Shown here: positions 37,956 through 48,243 of the stretch, in pieces
Layout of the letters: the number at the start of each line of letters is the position of its first letter
Position numbering within the stretch: position 1 is the first letter of the stretch
Source: SZUA-36 sp963727635
GTDB taxonomy: Bacteria > Pseudomonadota > Gammaproteobacteria > Xanthomonadales > SZUA-36
Reading direction: 5' to 3'
Length of the DNA: 64,000 nucleotides
Assembly: GCA_963727635.1 (NCBI GenBank)
Contig: CAVSHP010000017.1
Span: forward strand, 372,001 to 436,000
Translations under genes and position numbers: made by a program
The notes under the pieces: generated by a model
The model's database searches: none
What the model was told of the DNA's origin: nothing
The model's input: the letters and a program-made list of their open reading frames with translations, nothing else

Positions 37956-39501
37956 ATGAGCCGCAGAATCCAGATTTTTGATACCACCTTGAGAGACGGT
38001 GAACAAAGCCCGGGTTTCAGCATGAGCCTGGGACAGAAACTGCGGGTGGCGCGTGCCCTGGCGGAACTTAAGGTGGATATCATCGAAGCGGGGTTCCCGG
38101 CCGCGTCCCCGGGCGACTATGAGGCGGTCCGTGCGATTGCGTCAGAGATCCGCGGACCGGTGATCGCCGGTCTGTGCCGTACCATCCCGCGTGATATCGA
38201 ACGCACCATCAAGGCGCTGGAACCAGCCGCCAAGGTCGCGTATCCATACCTTTATCGCCACCAGCCCGATACACCGCAAGCTCAAGCTCAATATGAGCTG
38301 TGACGAAATCATCCAACACGCCGTCAACGCGGTACAGTTGGCGGTGTCGGCCTGCAAGGATGTCGAGTTTTCGGCCGAGGACGGCATCCGCACCGAGCGG
38401 GAATACCTGGCCGAGGTTTTGCAGGCGGTCATCGAAGCCGGCGCCACCACGGTCAATATTCCCGATACCGTGGGTTATTCGACACCGACTGAAATGTTCG
38501 ACCTGTTCAGCTGGTTGAGCAGCACGGTACCCGGAATTGAAAACGTCCGCATCAGCACGCATTGCCACAATGATCTCGGCCTGGCGGTGGCCAATTCTCT
38601 GGCCGCGGTCGAGGGTGGGGCAACGCAGATCGAATGTGCCCTCAATGGCATCGGCGAACGGGCCGGAAACTGTGCACTGGAGGAAGTGGTCATGGCGCTG
38701 CGCACCCGCGCTGACCATTACGATGTTGAAATCGGTATTGATACCAAGCGGCTGGCATCCGCCAGTCATCTGCTGGCAGCGGTGACCGGTAATTTCGTGC
38801 CGCGCAACAAGGCGATCGTTGGTGAGAACGCCTTTGCCCACGAGGCCGGTATTCACCAGCACGGCATGCTCGCTTCACGCGAAACCTACGAAATCATGAA
38901 ACCGGCGGATGTCGGTGTGAAGGATTCACAATTGATACTGGGCAAACACAGTGGCCGCCACGCGGTGGTGGACCGCGCCAAACAGATGGGTTACGAACTC
39001 CAGGAAGATGAGATCGAGGCCATCATGAAACGCTTCAAGGACCTCGCGGATGTCAAAAAGCGGGTGTTTGATTCCGATCTCGAGGCCATTATCACCGGCT
39101 ACGAGACCAGCACCATGGGTCCCTGGTCACTGAACTGGCTGAGCGTGGTCAGCCGCGTCAATGGCGAGACCACACCCTCCGCCTCGCTGACCCTGGCGCA
39201 CGAGGACGGCACCACCAGCACGCACACCGGTGATGGTGACGGGCCGGTCGATGCCATCGTTGAGGCGCTCGAACTGGTCACCGGAACCAAGATCGAAGTA
39301 CTCAGCCTGGCGATGCGCAGCATTTCGCTGGGTGAAGACGCCCAGGGTGAGGCCACCATGCGTGCGAAAGTGGACGGGGTCGAATACAGCGGTCATGGCT
39401 TGTCGACGGATATCGTTGCAGCCTGTGCCGAGGCCCTGCTTGAAATCGTCAACCGCGCGGTACGAAATGCCGAACAGAACCGGCAGACCAATGTGGCTTG
39501 A
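37956..39501 (+). CDS. leuA: 2-Isopropylmalate synthase (one apparent frameshift)
   Basis: About 515 aa. IQIFDTTLRDGEQSPGFSMS carries the metal-binding Asp and catalytic Arg. After one indel near 38240 (GGTCGCGTATCC), the frame continues RIHTFIATSPIHRKLKLNMS, VEFSAEDGIRTEREYL, ISTHCHNDLGLAVANSLAAVEGGATQIECALNGIGERAGNCALEEV, with the HCHND metal ligands and the GNGIGERAGN signature. A C-terminal regulatory domain runs from about residue 390 and would bind leucine for feedback inhibition. It commits 2-ketoisovalerate to leucine synthesis. Confidence 0.94.
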
Positions 39502-39502
39502 A

Positions 39503-39589
39503 ATGGGAAAACCTATGCTGCAAGTGAATTTCACGGTCTACAACCTGCCTTGCAGTGAGTCACTGGAGGTGATCCGTGCCGGCGCCTGA
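39503..39589 (+). CDS. Possible 28-codon coupling ORF between leuA and leuC
   Basis: An ATG at 39503 opens MGKPMLQVNFTVYNLPCSES and onward, ending RAGA at a TGA that overlaps the fifth codon of leuC. It spans the only real gap of the operon. It may merely keep ribosomes moving to the GTG start of leuC, or be a chance frame. No homology is recognised. Confidence 0.3.
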   Translation: MGKPMLQVNFTVYNLPCSESLEVIRAGA

Positions 39590-40991
39590 ATCCCTGTTTG
39601 ACAAGCTGTGGAAATCACACCTGGTTGAGAAGCAGAGCAGCAGCACACCGGCGATCATCTATATCGATCTGCACCTGGTCCATGAGGTTACCTCCCCGCA
39701 GGGTTTTGACCTGTTGCGCGAAAAGGGCATCGGTGTACGCAGACCAGAGCGCACGCTGGCGACGCTGGATCATTCCACCCCCACATTACCGCCGGGAAAA
39801 GACGGTAAACGACCCTATTACACCGAACAGGCGCATCGGCAGGTACAGACACTGCGTGACAATTGCCGTGAATTTGGTATCGAACTGCACGACTGGGACA
39901 GTCCGTATCGCGGCATTGTGCACGTGATGGGTCCGGAAATGGGCGCGACACAGCCGGGCATGACCATCGTTTGCGGTGACAGCCACACCAGTACCCACGG
40001 CGCTTTTGGCGCGCTGGCTTTTGGTATCGGCACCACCGAGGTTGGCCACGTGCTGGCCAAGCAATGCCTGTTGCAGAACAAGCCGAAAAGTATGCGTATC
40101 ACGGTAAACGGCAAACTCGGCGAGGGCGTCACGGCCAAGGACCTGGCGCTGAATATCATCCGTCACCTGGGTATGAACGGCGGTACCGGTCATGTCATCG
40201 AGTACGCCGGCGAAGCGGTTCGTGAGCTGGATATGGAAGGACGTATGACCTTGTGCAACCTGACCATCGAAGCCGGCGCACGAGCGGGCATGATTGCGCC
40301 CGATGCCACCACCATCAACTACCTGCGCGGCCGACCCAAGGCGCCGCAGGGCGAAGAATTTGACCAGGCTGCAGTCAACTGGCTGCAGCTGGCTTCGGAC
40401 CCGGGCGCGGTTTTTGACAGCGAAATCACACTCGATGCATCACGCATGCGCCCGGCCATCACCTATGGTACCGATCCCGGCATGTCCATTGACATGGGTG
40501 ACACAGTGCCCGGCGCCAACAGCGTCAGCCATGAGAAAGCATTGCAGTACATGGGTTTCAGCGGCGGCCAACGGATGAGTGAACGCAAGGTGGACGTGGT
40601 TTTTATCGGCAGTTGCACCAACGGACGGCTCAGTGACCTGCGCGCCGCGGCGAAGATTCTGCAGGGACGGAATGTGGCCAGTCACGTGCGTATGCTGGTA
40701 GTGCCGGGTTCTGAAAGTGTCCGCAGACAGGCCGAGAGTGAGGGTCTGGACGAAACCTTCAGGACGGCCGGCGCCGAGTGGCGTTTGCCGGGTTGCTCCA
40801 TGTGTCTTGCCATGAACGGTGACCTGGTGGCGCCGGGTGAAACCGCCGTTTCGACCTCGAATCGGAATTTTGAAGGTCGCCAGGGCGCCGGTGCGCGCAC
40901 CCTGCTGGCCAGTCCCGAAACCGCGGCGGCCTCGGCGGTGCTGGGTTATGTTGCAAGTGTCTCAGACCTTGACAGCGTGGGGGGCAGGTGA
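39576..40991 (+). CDS. leuC: 3-Isopropylmalate dehydratase, large subunit
   Basis: 471 aa starting with GTG (VPAPESLFDKLWKSHLV). The aconitase-family [4Fe-4S] cysteines are in IGSCTNGRLSDLR and GCSMCLAMN. Substrate motifs include YIDLHLVHEVTSPQGF, CGDSHTSTHGAFGALAFGIGTTEVGHVLA and TSNRNFEGRQGAGARTLLASP. It isomerises 2- to 3-isopropylmalate together with LeuD. The TGA overlaps the leuD ATG by one base. Confidence 0.97.
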   Translation: MPAPESLFDKLWKSHLVEKQSSSTPAIIYIDLHLVHEVTSPQGFDLLREKGIGVRRPERTLATLDHSTPTLPPGKDGKRPYYTEQAHRQVQTLRDNCREFGIELHDWDSPYRGIVHVMGPEMGATQPGMTIVCGDSHTSTHGAFGALAFGIGTTEVGHVLAKQCLLQNKPKSMRITVNGKLGEGVTAKDLALNIIRHLGMNGGTGHVIEYAGEAVRELDMEGRMTLCNLTIEAGARAGMIAPDATTINYLRGRPKAPQGEEFDQAAVNWLQLASDPGAVFDSEITLDASRMRPAITYGTDPGMSIDMGDTVPGANSVSHEKALQYMGFSGGQRMSERKVDVVFIGSCTNGRLSDLRAAAKILQGRNVASHVRMLVVPGSESVRRQAESEGLDETFRTAGAEWRLPGCSMCLAMNGDLVAPGETAVSTSNRNFEGRQGAGARTLLASPETAAASAVLGYVASVSDLDSVGGR

Positions 40992-41575
40992 TGCAGGCGA
41001 TAACAAAATTGACCGGCCCGGTACTGGTGCTGCAGCAGGAAAATATCGACACCGACCAGATCATCCCGGCGCGCTTTCTGACTGCAACGGATTTTGACGG
41101 TATCGGCGAGCATTGTTTCGCAGACTGGAGACTCACGGCCAACGGTGAAGAGAAACCCGGGCACGTCCTGAACGAACCACGTGCGCGGCGTAGCCCGATC
41201 CTCGTGGCCGGGCATAATTTCGGTTGCGGGTCATCCCGCGAACACGCCCCGCATGCATTGCTGGGGTTTGGTTTCCGCGTCGTGATCAGCTCCCAGATTG
41301 CCGATATTTTCAGGAGCAATTCACAGAATGTCGGCCTGTTGCCGGTTGTGCTCGAAGACGATCAGCACGCCACGCTGATGCAGATGGACGGCGAAGACAT
41401 CACGGTCGATCTCGAACAGTGCAGGGTGACAGTCAAAGCGGTCGATGGTGCTGAACAAAGCTGGCCATTTTCGATCGACCCGTTCGCCCGGCACTGTTTG
41501 TTGCGTGGTCTGGACCGCTTCGAATTTCTCAACCAGGCGGAAGACGCCATCGCGGCTTTCGAGGAAAACCGATGA
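40991..41575 (+). CDS. leuD: 3-Isopropylmalate dehydratase, small subunit
   Basis: 194 aa from the ATG at 40991, which overlaps the leuC stop (TGATG). Motifs are NIDTDQIIPARFL, ILVAGHNFGCGSSREHAPHALLGFGFRVVISSQIADIFRSN. Full length and uninterrupted. The stop overlaps the leuB ATG as ATGA. Confidence 0.97.
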   Translation: MQAITKLTGPVLVLQQENIDTDQIIPARFLTATDFDGIGEHCFADWRLTANGEEKPGHVLNEPRARRSPILVAGHNFGCGSSREHAPHALLGFGFRVVISSQIADIFRSNSQNVGLLPVVLEDDQHATLMQMDGEDITVDLEQCRVTVKAVDGAEQSWPFSIDPFARHCLLRGLDRFEFLNQAEDAIAAFEENR

Positions 41576-42652
41576 ACGCAAGAATTGTCCTGTTGCCGGG
41601 TGATGGTATCGGGCCCGAGGTAACCGCCGAGGCCGGGAAACTGCTCAATACGCTGGTTGGAGCATTTGGTGTGACATTTGAATTACAAACCGCCCTGATC
41701 GGCGGGGCGGCGATCGACGCCAGCGGCGAACCGCTGCCGGATGCGACACTGGCGGCCTGCCGCCAGGCTGATGCGGTGATCCTGGGCGCCGTCGGCGGAC
41801 CCAAGTGGTCCAACCCGGATGCAAAGGTCAGGCCTGAACAGGGATTGCTGAAAATCCGCAAGGAACTGGGTCTGTTCGCCAACCTGCGACCCGGTGAAAC
41901 TGCACCCAAAGCTGCTGGCTGCCAGCCCGCTGAAACCCGAACGTCTTGCCGGCGTGGACCTGATGGTGGTGCGCGAATTGACCGGCGGCAGTTATTTCGG
42001 TGAAAAAATCGAGGGCGATGATTTTGCCTCGGATACCTGTACCTACACACGCGCGGAAATCGAGCGCGTGGTCAAAATGGCCGCCGGCATCGCACGCCAG
42101 CGCAGCGGCAGGTTGACCATGATCGACAAGGCCAACGTGATGGCCACCTCGCGTTTATGGCGAAAAGTTACGACGCAAGTCATGCAGGCGCATTTCCCGG
42201 ATGTCGCCTGCGAATACATCCTGGTGGACGCCGCCGCCATGTACCTGGTCACCAACCCGGCCCGTTTCGATGTCATCGTCACCGAAAACATGTTTGGTGA
42301 CATCCTCACCGATGAGGCCTCGGTGCTGGCCGGTTCCATGGGCATGCTGCCCTCGGCGTCGCTCGCGGACGGCAAATTTGGTCTTTATGAGCCCATCCAC
42401 GGTTCTGCACCCGATATCGCCGGCAAGGGTATTGCCAACCCCTTTGGCATGCTGGGTTCGGTCGCGATGCTGCTGACCTATAGCCTGGACATGCCCGAAG
42501 CTGCGGCCCAGGTCGAACGGGCCATTGCCGATTGCATCACCGACGGTCAGTGCACGGTGGATCTGGGTGGCAAGCTGAACACCACTGAAGCAGGCGCGGC
42601 GGTCAGGAAAAAACTGATTCAAAACATGGGAATACGGGGCGCCAATGATTAA
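41572..42652 (+). CDS. leuB: 3-Isopropylmalate dehydrogenase (one apparent frameshift)
   Basis: About 359 aa. The N-terminal half is MNARIVLLPGDGIGPEVTAEA, DAVILGAVGGPKW, GLLKIRKELGLFANLRP. One extra C in CGACCCGG near 41888 breaks the frame. It continues VKLHPKLLAASPLKPE, VVRELTGGSYFGEK, TMIDKANVMATSRLWRK, VTENMFGDILTDEAS, EPIHGSAPDIAGKGIANPFG. All metal and NAD motifs are present. It oxidises 3-isopropylmalate to the leucine 2-oxoacid precursor. The end overlaps ilvA by 8 bases. Confidence 0.94.
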
Positions 42653-44211
42653 GATCGCACAGGAATATTTGCGTCGTTCCCTGACCGCCCCGTTGTATGA
42701 CCTGGTGCGCCGGACACCGCTGGATCACGCGCCCACCCTGTCGGCACGCATAGGCCACCGGCTGTGGCTCAAACGCGAGGATATGCAGAACACCTATTCG
42801 TTCAAATTGCGCGGCGCGCACAACTGCATACGGCAATTGACCGAAGCCGAGCGCAGCAAGGGCGTGGTCGCCGCCTCGGCGGGTAACCATGCCCAGGGTG
42901 TCGCGATGTCGGCGCGCGAACTCGGTGTCAAGGCGACGATATTCATGCCGGTGACGACACCCGATATCAAGGTGCGCGCGGTCAAGGCACTGGGCGCGCA
43001 CATCGAACTGTGCGGCGACGATTACGACAAGGCCTGTGAAATGGCGATCGCCTACAGCCGTGAAAGCGGTGGTTACTTTATCCACCCGTTTGACAATCCC
43101 GAGGTCATCGCGGGGCAGGGCACCCTCGGCGTGGAGATCACCCAGCAGCTCGAGACACCGCCCGGTGTTATCTTCATACCGATCGGCGGCGGCGGCCTGG
43201 CCGCCGGTGTGGCAGCCACGGTCAAGGCGGTCTATCCGCAGGTCCGTATCATCGGTGTCGAACCCGAGGACGCGGCCAGCATGCACGCCGCACTGCTCGC
43301 CGGACACCCCGTGGATATCGGCACCACCGGTATCTTTTCCGATGGCGTTGCGGTGCAGCAAGGCCGGCAACCTGACCTTTGAACTGTGCCGCGAACTGGT
43401 CGATGAGGTGATCATGGTCAGTGTCGACCAGGTCTGCTCGGCAGTGAAATTGATCTTTGAAGAAGTCCGCGCGACGGTCGAACCCGCCGGTGCGCTGGCG
43501 GTGGCCGGCGCCATCCGCTACGCGGCCCGTGAAGCGGGCAACGAGTTGCCGGAAGGTGACTGGGTCGCCTTGCTCAGCGGCGCCAACATCAACTTTGACC
43601 GTCTCGGTCACATCGTCGAGCGTTGCGCTCTCGGCGAGGGAACCGAAGCGCTGCTGGTGGTAACAATTCCCGAGCGCCCGGGCAGTTTCCTCGAGTTTTG
43701 CCGAATCCTCGGCGAGTCTTCGATTACCGAATTCAATTACCGTTTCGCCACCCGCCAACATGCACACATTTTTGTCGGCGTGCGTTTGCAGGAGTCATCC
43801 ACGCACTTGCAGGAAAGACTCGTGGCGGGTGGTTACGCGGTCAGGGACCTGTCCGACAACGAGGTCGCCAAGCTGCACATGCGTCACCTGGTCGGTGGCC
43901 GTCTGCCGTCCAATGAACGCGAGAGACTCTATCGCTTCGAGTTTCCGGAGCGCCCCGGCGCCCTGCTTGAATTCCTGACGGTGCTGGCGGGCCGCTGGTC
44001 CATCAGCCTGTTTCACTACCGCAACCACGCGGCGGCCAATGCCAGGATCCTCGCCGGTTTTCTCGTGCCGGAGGAGGATGAAGACGCCTTTCACCGGTTC
44101 CTGGAAGAGACCGGTTACCCCTTTATCGATGAAACGGAAAATGTAGCCTGCCTGGAATTCCTGTCCGCCCCCGTGGCTGTGAAAGGCGCTTTGAAAGCCG
44201 CCGCCATCTGA
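42645..44211 (+). CDS. ilvA: Threonine ammonia-lyase, biosynthetic (one apparent frameshift)
   Basis: About 521 aa. The PLP lysine is in NTYSFKLRGAHN, with AASAGNHAQGVA and IPIGGGGLAAGVA. One extra base near 43365 (VAVQQ to AGNLTFELCRELVDEV) breaks the frame. The C-terminal part has two ACT-like regulatory domains starting at ALLVVTIPERPGSFLEFC and YRFEFPERPGALLEFL, as in the isoleucine-inhibited IlvA. It makes 2-oxobutyrate for isoleucine. Last gene of the operon. Confidence 0.95.
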
Positions 44212-44276
44212 ACGGGCCGCGCTACAACGAAGTTGTTGCCATGTTGGCCTGACGATTTGGAATAAGAGCCATTATG

Positions 44277-44308
44277 CGCAGGGTGCGTAATGGCATACGC
44301 ACCCTGCG
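44277..44308. terminator. Bidirectional hairpin between convergent ilvA and the M16 protease gene
   Basis: A perfect 13-bp stem, CGCAGGGTGCGTA / TACGCACCCTGCG, with an ATGGCA loop, lies between the two stop codons. It lacks a proper T-tract, so it may protect 3' ends or slow polymerase rather than act as a strict intrinsic terminator. Confidence 0.65.
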
Positions 44309-44314
44309 GATATT

Positions 44315-47213
44315 TCATTGCGAGGCGGGGGCAGTTATTTCGAAACCATCCTCATCGAGTTCCTTGATAGGCATACCGAGCGCTTCCAGGTCGCCGCGGA
44401 GCGCGGCTTCGTCGCCGACCACGACAATCGCCATGTCGTCCGGATGGATCAGCTTGTTCGACAGGGTATTGAGTGTTTCCCGGTCGGTTTCTTTTAACAG
44501 GTTGGCCTGCTGTGTCCGGTAGTTCAGTGGCAGGTCGTAGCGCATGATGTTGCCGAGCAGACCCAGTTTGTTGCCCGGGGTTTCATATTGCAGGGCATCC
44601 CGTTGGCCAATCGCGGAGCGCATGTAATCGTATTCCTCCTCGTCCATACCCGATTTGGCATAGCTTTGCAGTTCGTTCAGCACCTCGGTAATTGAAGCCG
44701 CGGTGGCGTCCTTGTTGACCTCGGTGGAGACGTTGAAACTGCCGAACTCCGGGCCGCCGTTGAAACCGCTGCGGGCGCCATAGGTGTAACCCTTGTCCTC
44801 GCGCAGGTTCAGGTTGATACGGCTGTTGAAGGTGCCGCCGAGAATAAAATTGGCCAGGTTGGCCTTGTAGAAATCACCCAGCGCGTCGTATTTGATAGAT
44901 GGCTGGGCGGTACGCAGGCTCGACTGGGCCGCACCTTCCTTGTTGACCAGGTACAGCGTCCGGCCCTTGATTTCGGGAAGGCCGTCGATCGGGGCGCGGT
45001 AGGGTTCCGTGACCTCGAGTGCGGCAAAACCCTGCAGTGCGCCGATAATTTGATCCTGCGGAAGGCTGGCGCTGAGCGTGATGCCGGTCAGATGCGCCGG
45101 GATATGGGCCGCATAAAAGGCCTTGACGTCATCAAGTGTCAACGACTCGACGGTTGAGGGCAAGCCGTCCTGTGGATAGGAGAGTGGATGGGTTGAACCG
45201 TACAATACGGAATTGATCGCACGGCCTGCGAGGCCGTCCGCTGTCTTGCGCGAGGCCAGCAGGGCTTCAATCGTCTGGCTCTTGATACGTTCAAAATCCT
45301 CTTCGCTGAAGGCCGGCTCAAGTATGCGTTCCATCATCAGCGGCATGGCCTTGTCGAGGTGCTTGGTCAGCGTGTTCAGGGTAACCGTTGTTTCATACTG
45401 GCCCGGGTAAATAGAGACGCTCGCGCCGATACGTTCGAGTTCCTCTGAAAACTCCGCGGCGCTATGGGTCTTGGTGGCCTCGTCCATCAGGGCTGCAGTC
45501 AGCGCGGCCAGGCCGGCTTTGCCGGCCGGTTCGTCACGTTGTCCCATGGCAAATGTTGCACGCACGGTGACCGTCGGGGTTTCGGTATTGGGCACGGCCA
45601 GCACCCGTACATTGTTGGCGAGCCTGGTATCCCAGATGGCGGGCAATTCAACCACCGGGTTGGCGCCGGGCACCGGTTGCTTGCTGCGGTCGAAATTGTC
45701 ATGCACCGGGCGCAGGGCCAGTTCGGTGTCTTCGTCACCAAAGCTTTCCGGGATCTTGCGTTCCGGTGCATTGTAATCCTGTGGCGCGGCGGCCAACTCC
45801 GGGTGACCGTTGGGTACGATGCTCAGGATCACCGACGGTTTACCGGCGATGTACTCCTTGAAAACACGGTTGACGTCTTCGATCTGAACATTCAGGTAAC
45901 GCTGGATTTCATCACCGATACCCGACGGGCTGCCTGTAAAGGTCTGGAAAGCCGCGAGGGTAGAGACCTTGCCGGCCACGCTTTGCAGACCGAATATACG
46001 TCCGGATTCATACTGCGCCTTGAATTTCTGCAGGTCATCCTCCGAGACCCCGCGGGCGGCGAACTCATCCAGGGTTTCGCGGATGGCCGTTTCCATCTCG
46101 GCGAGGGTTTCGCCGGAAGACGGGTTCTGGATGACGATAAACATCATTTCACAGGCCAGTTCGCGGCAGCGGTGACTGACGTTGGCCTGTACCGCGCGGC
46201 CGGTCTGGACCAGGCGCTGGTACAACAGCGATGCCTGTCCCTGTCCCATGATCTTGGCGGCGGCATCCAGGGCTGCCTCATCGTCGTGGAAGGCGTAGAC
46301 CGTCGGGATGATCAGTGCGATCGCGGGCAGGTGGATGTTGTCTTCGAGCGTGACATGGCGGTCGGCATCCAGGTGCCCGGGTTGTTTTGGCAGGTTTTCG
46401 ACAGCCGGTCCTGCCGGGATCGGTCCAAAGTACTTGTTGACCATTTCGAGTGTCGCCATCGGGTCGATATCGCCACCGATGGTCAGGGCTGCATTGTTCG
46501 GACCGTACCAGCGCAGGAAAAAGCGTTTCAGGTCGTTGACATCGGCGCGGTCCAGGTCTTCCAGCCAGCCAATCGTGGGCCAGTAATAAGGATGATCCTG
46601 CGGGTACAGGGACTTGTTCAGGGTTTCCATGGCGAGACCATAGGGACGGTTGTCATAGTTCTGCCCGCGCTCGTTTTTGACCGTTTCCCGCTGGATCTCA
46701 AACTTTTCCTGGGTCACCGCGTCGAGCAGAAAGCCCATGCGGTCGGCTTCCAGCCACAGTGCCGTTTCCAACTGGTTCATCGGCAGGGTTTCGTAGTAAT
46801 TGGTGCGGTCCTCGCTGGTCGAGCCGTTCAGTGTGCCGCCGGCGTTGGATACCAGTTTGAGGTGTTCCTCGTCGGCGACGTGCGCGGAGCCCTGGAACAT
46901 CATGTGTTCAAAAAAGTGCGCGAATCCTGAACGCCCGACCTGCTTCACGGTCCGAACCGACGTGATAGGTGACATCGACATGCACCAGCGGGTCGGAATG
47001 GTCCTCGTGCAGGATCACGGTCAGGCCATTGTCCAGCTGGTATTTGGTATAGGGTATGGCGATGCCGCCGTCATCGCCTTTGAATTCTTCAACCAGCGTG
47101 ACACCGGCAGGCAGTGCCGGTTTTGCGACAGCCGCGGTGGATGTTTCGTTGTTTGTCTGGTCATTGCAGGCTGCCAATGGGAGCAGCAAAATCAGGGCTA
47201 TCAGCTTTTTCAC
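44315..47213 (-). CDS. M16 family zinc metalloprotease, lipoprotein (one apparent frameshift)
   Basis: About 965 aa. The ATG at 47213 gives MKKLIALILLLPLAACND, a lipoprotein signal with an LAAC lipobox. The peptidase domain follows (YTKYQLDNGLTVILHEDHSDPLVHVDVTYHVGS). A one-base indel near 46945 shifts to VGRSGFAHFFEHMMFQGSAHV, with the inverted zinc motif HFFEH and the distal Glu in NERGQNYDNRPYG. Two M16 repeats are present; the second lacks the zinc motif, as is usual. Probably an outer-membrane or periplasmic peptidase. It stands alone. Confidence 0.9.
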
Positions 47214-47365
47214 AATTCGAATCCTAATCGATGAAATTCAACCGGCAAGGTTAGCATAGCGGTGTGCATGCGATGACAATGGACAGCGTTAAAACCCAGA
47301 AATTCCCGGCATTTGTTTCGCCCGTAACAATGGGGTTCGGGTTTGCTGCCTAACGCTCAGCTGCC

Positions 47366-47965
47366 CTACAGGGTGCAATGGGGTCTTTGTTTCAGACGTT
47401 CGAGGTATTTCTGCAGGTTTGGAAACGTCTCGAGCAATTTTGCGCCCTTGCCCCAGTTGAGCGTGAAACCCGACCAGGATATCCGTCACGGAAAAACGCT
47501 TGCCGACCAGGTAATCGTTTTTGGACGAAGACCTTTTCGAGGACGCCGGCTGCGTGCAGGAAGGCGGCATTATTTTGTTCGAACAAGCGCGTTGATACGT
47601 TGTTCTTTTGGCAATACGAAGGTATTCCTGGCGTTGCTCCAAAGATAGGCCTCCATTTCCGTCAGCGCAAAGCTGACCCACTGCAGGTGCAATGCGCGTT
47701 CGCGGGTGCCGGAGGCTGCGATCAGGCCTTTTTCCGGCACCAGGTCCGCCAGGTAGGTGCAGATGGCGGCGGCCTCGAACAGCGGTTCGCCGTCGATCAG
47801 AACCGCCGGCACCTTACCCATCGGGTTGACCCGGTTCAGTTCTTCGCTGTGCAGCACCTCGGGGCCGCTGATGGATTTGAATTCCAGTCCGCACTCGAGC
47901 AATGTCCAGCGGGCCTGTTTCGACCGGCTGGGACCGTATTCGTAGAGGGTGATGTCCGGCGCCAT
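47366..47965 (-). CDS. Glutathione S-transferase family protein (about three apparent frameshifts)
   Basis: About 200 aa when joined. An N-terminal thioredoxin-like domain (ITLYEYGPSRSKQARWTLLECGLEF, NPMGKVPAVLIDGEPLFEAAAICTYLAD, with the cis-Pro and GSH-binding EAAAI) is followed by an all-helical domain. That reads EKVFVQK, DYLVGKRFSVTDILVGF, TLNWGKGAKLLETFPNLQKYLERLKQRP after frame changes near 47590, 47520 and 47470. It uses the GSH pool maintained by gor. Substrate unknown. Confidence 0.85.
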
Positions 47966-48121
47966 GTGATTGTCCTTTTGAAGGTTAAAGTGTTTTGTCG
48001 ATCAACAGGGGTGGAATCATACCGTTTAAAGGCACCGGAGGTGGAGCGCGCTTTCTTCTCTCGCCCCGCCTGCGGTTCTCATCATAAGTCCGGCGGCTTG
48101 TAATTAAACGGGACAACCTGA

Positions 48122-48243
48122 ATGAAACGGCCTGCATCCGGGACAACGGCCGGCAAAAATCCTGCAGTCCAAACCGCATATCGTTTTGCCATGGATGTTT
48201 CGCTGTTCGACGGCCGTGTTGCCTCGATCAGCGCCGCCGCCGA
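48122..48243 (+). pseudogene. Decayed duplicate of the icmF 5' end
   Basis: From the ATG at 48122 the reading is MKRPASGTTAGKNPAVQTAY, then RFAMDVSLFDGRVASISAAA. This lines up without gaps with the start of icmF at 48952 (MNRPAS, KPAV, RF, SLFDG). The cobalamin-ligand motif DGHD has become DGRV, so it could not bind B12 in the normal way. The similarity stops exactly where the stop codon of the oppositely oriented tail-tube-like gene lies. It is a fragment, not a functional gene. Confidence 0.65.

Noticed and set aside
29658..38300. Genuine pseudogenisation of the leucine pathways
   Set aside because: Catalytic motifs are all kept, there are no nonsense codons within the true frames and no large deletions; single-base errors are the simpler reading.
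45464..46930. 488-codon open frame on the plus strand
   Set aside because: It lies wholly antisense to the M16 protease, whose motifs and length are convincing; the long frame is a product of high GC codon use.
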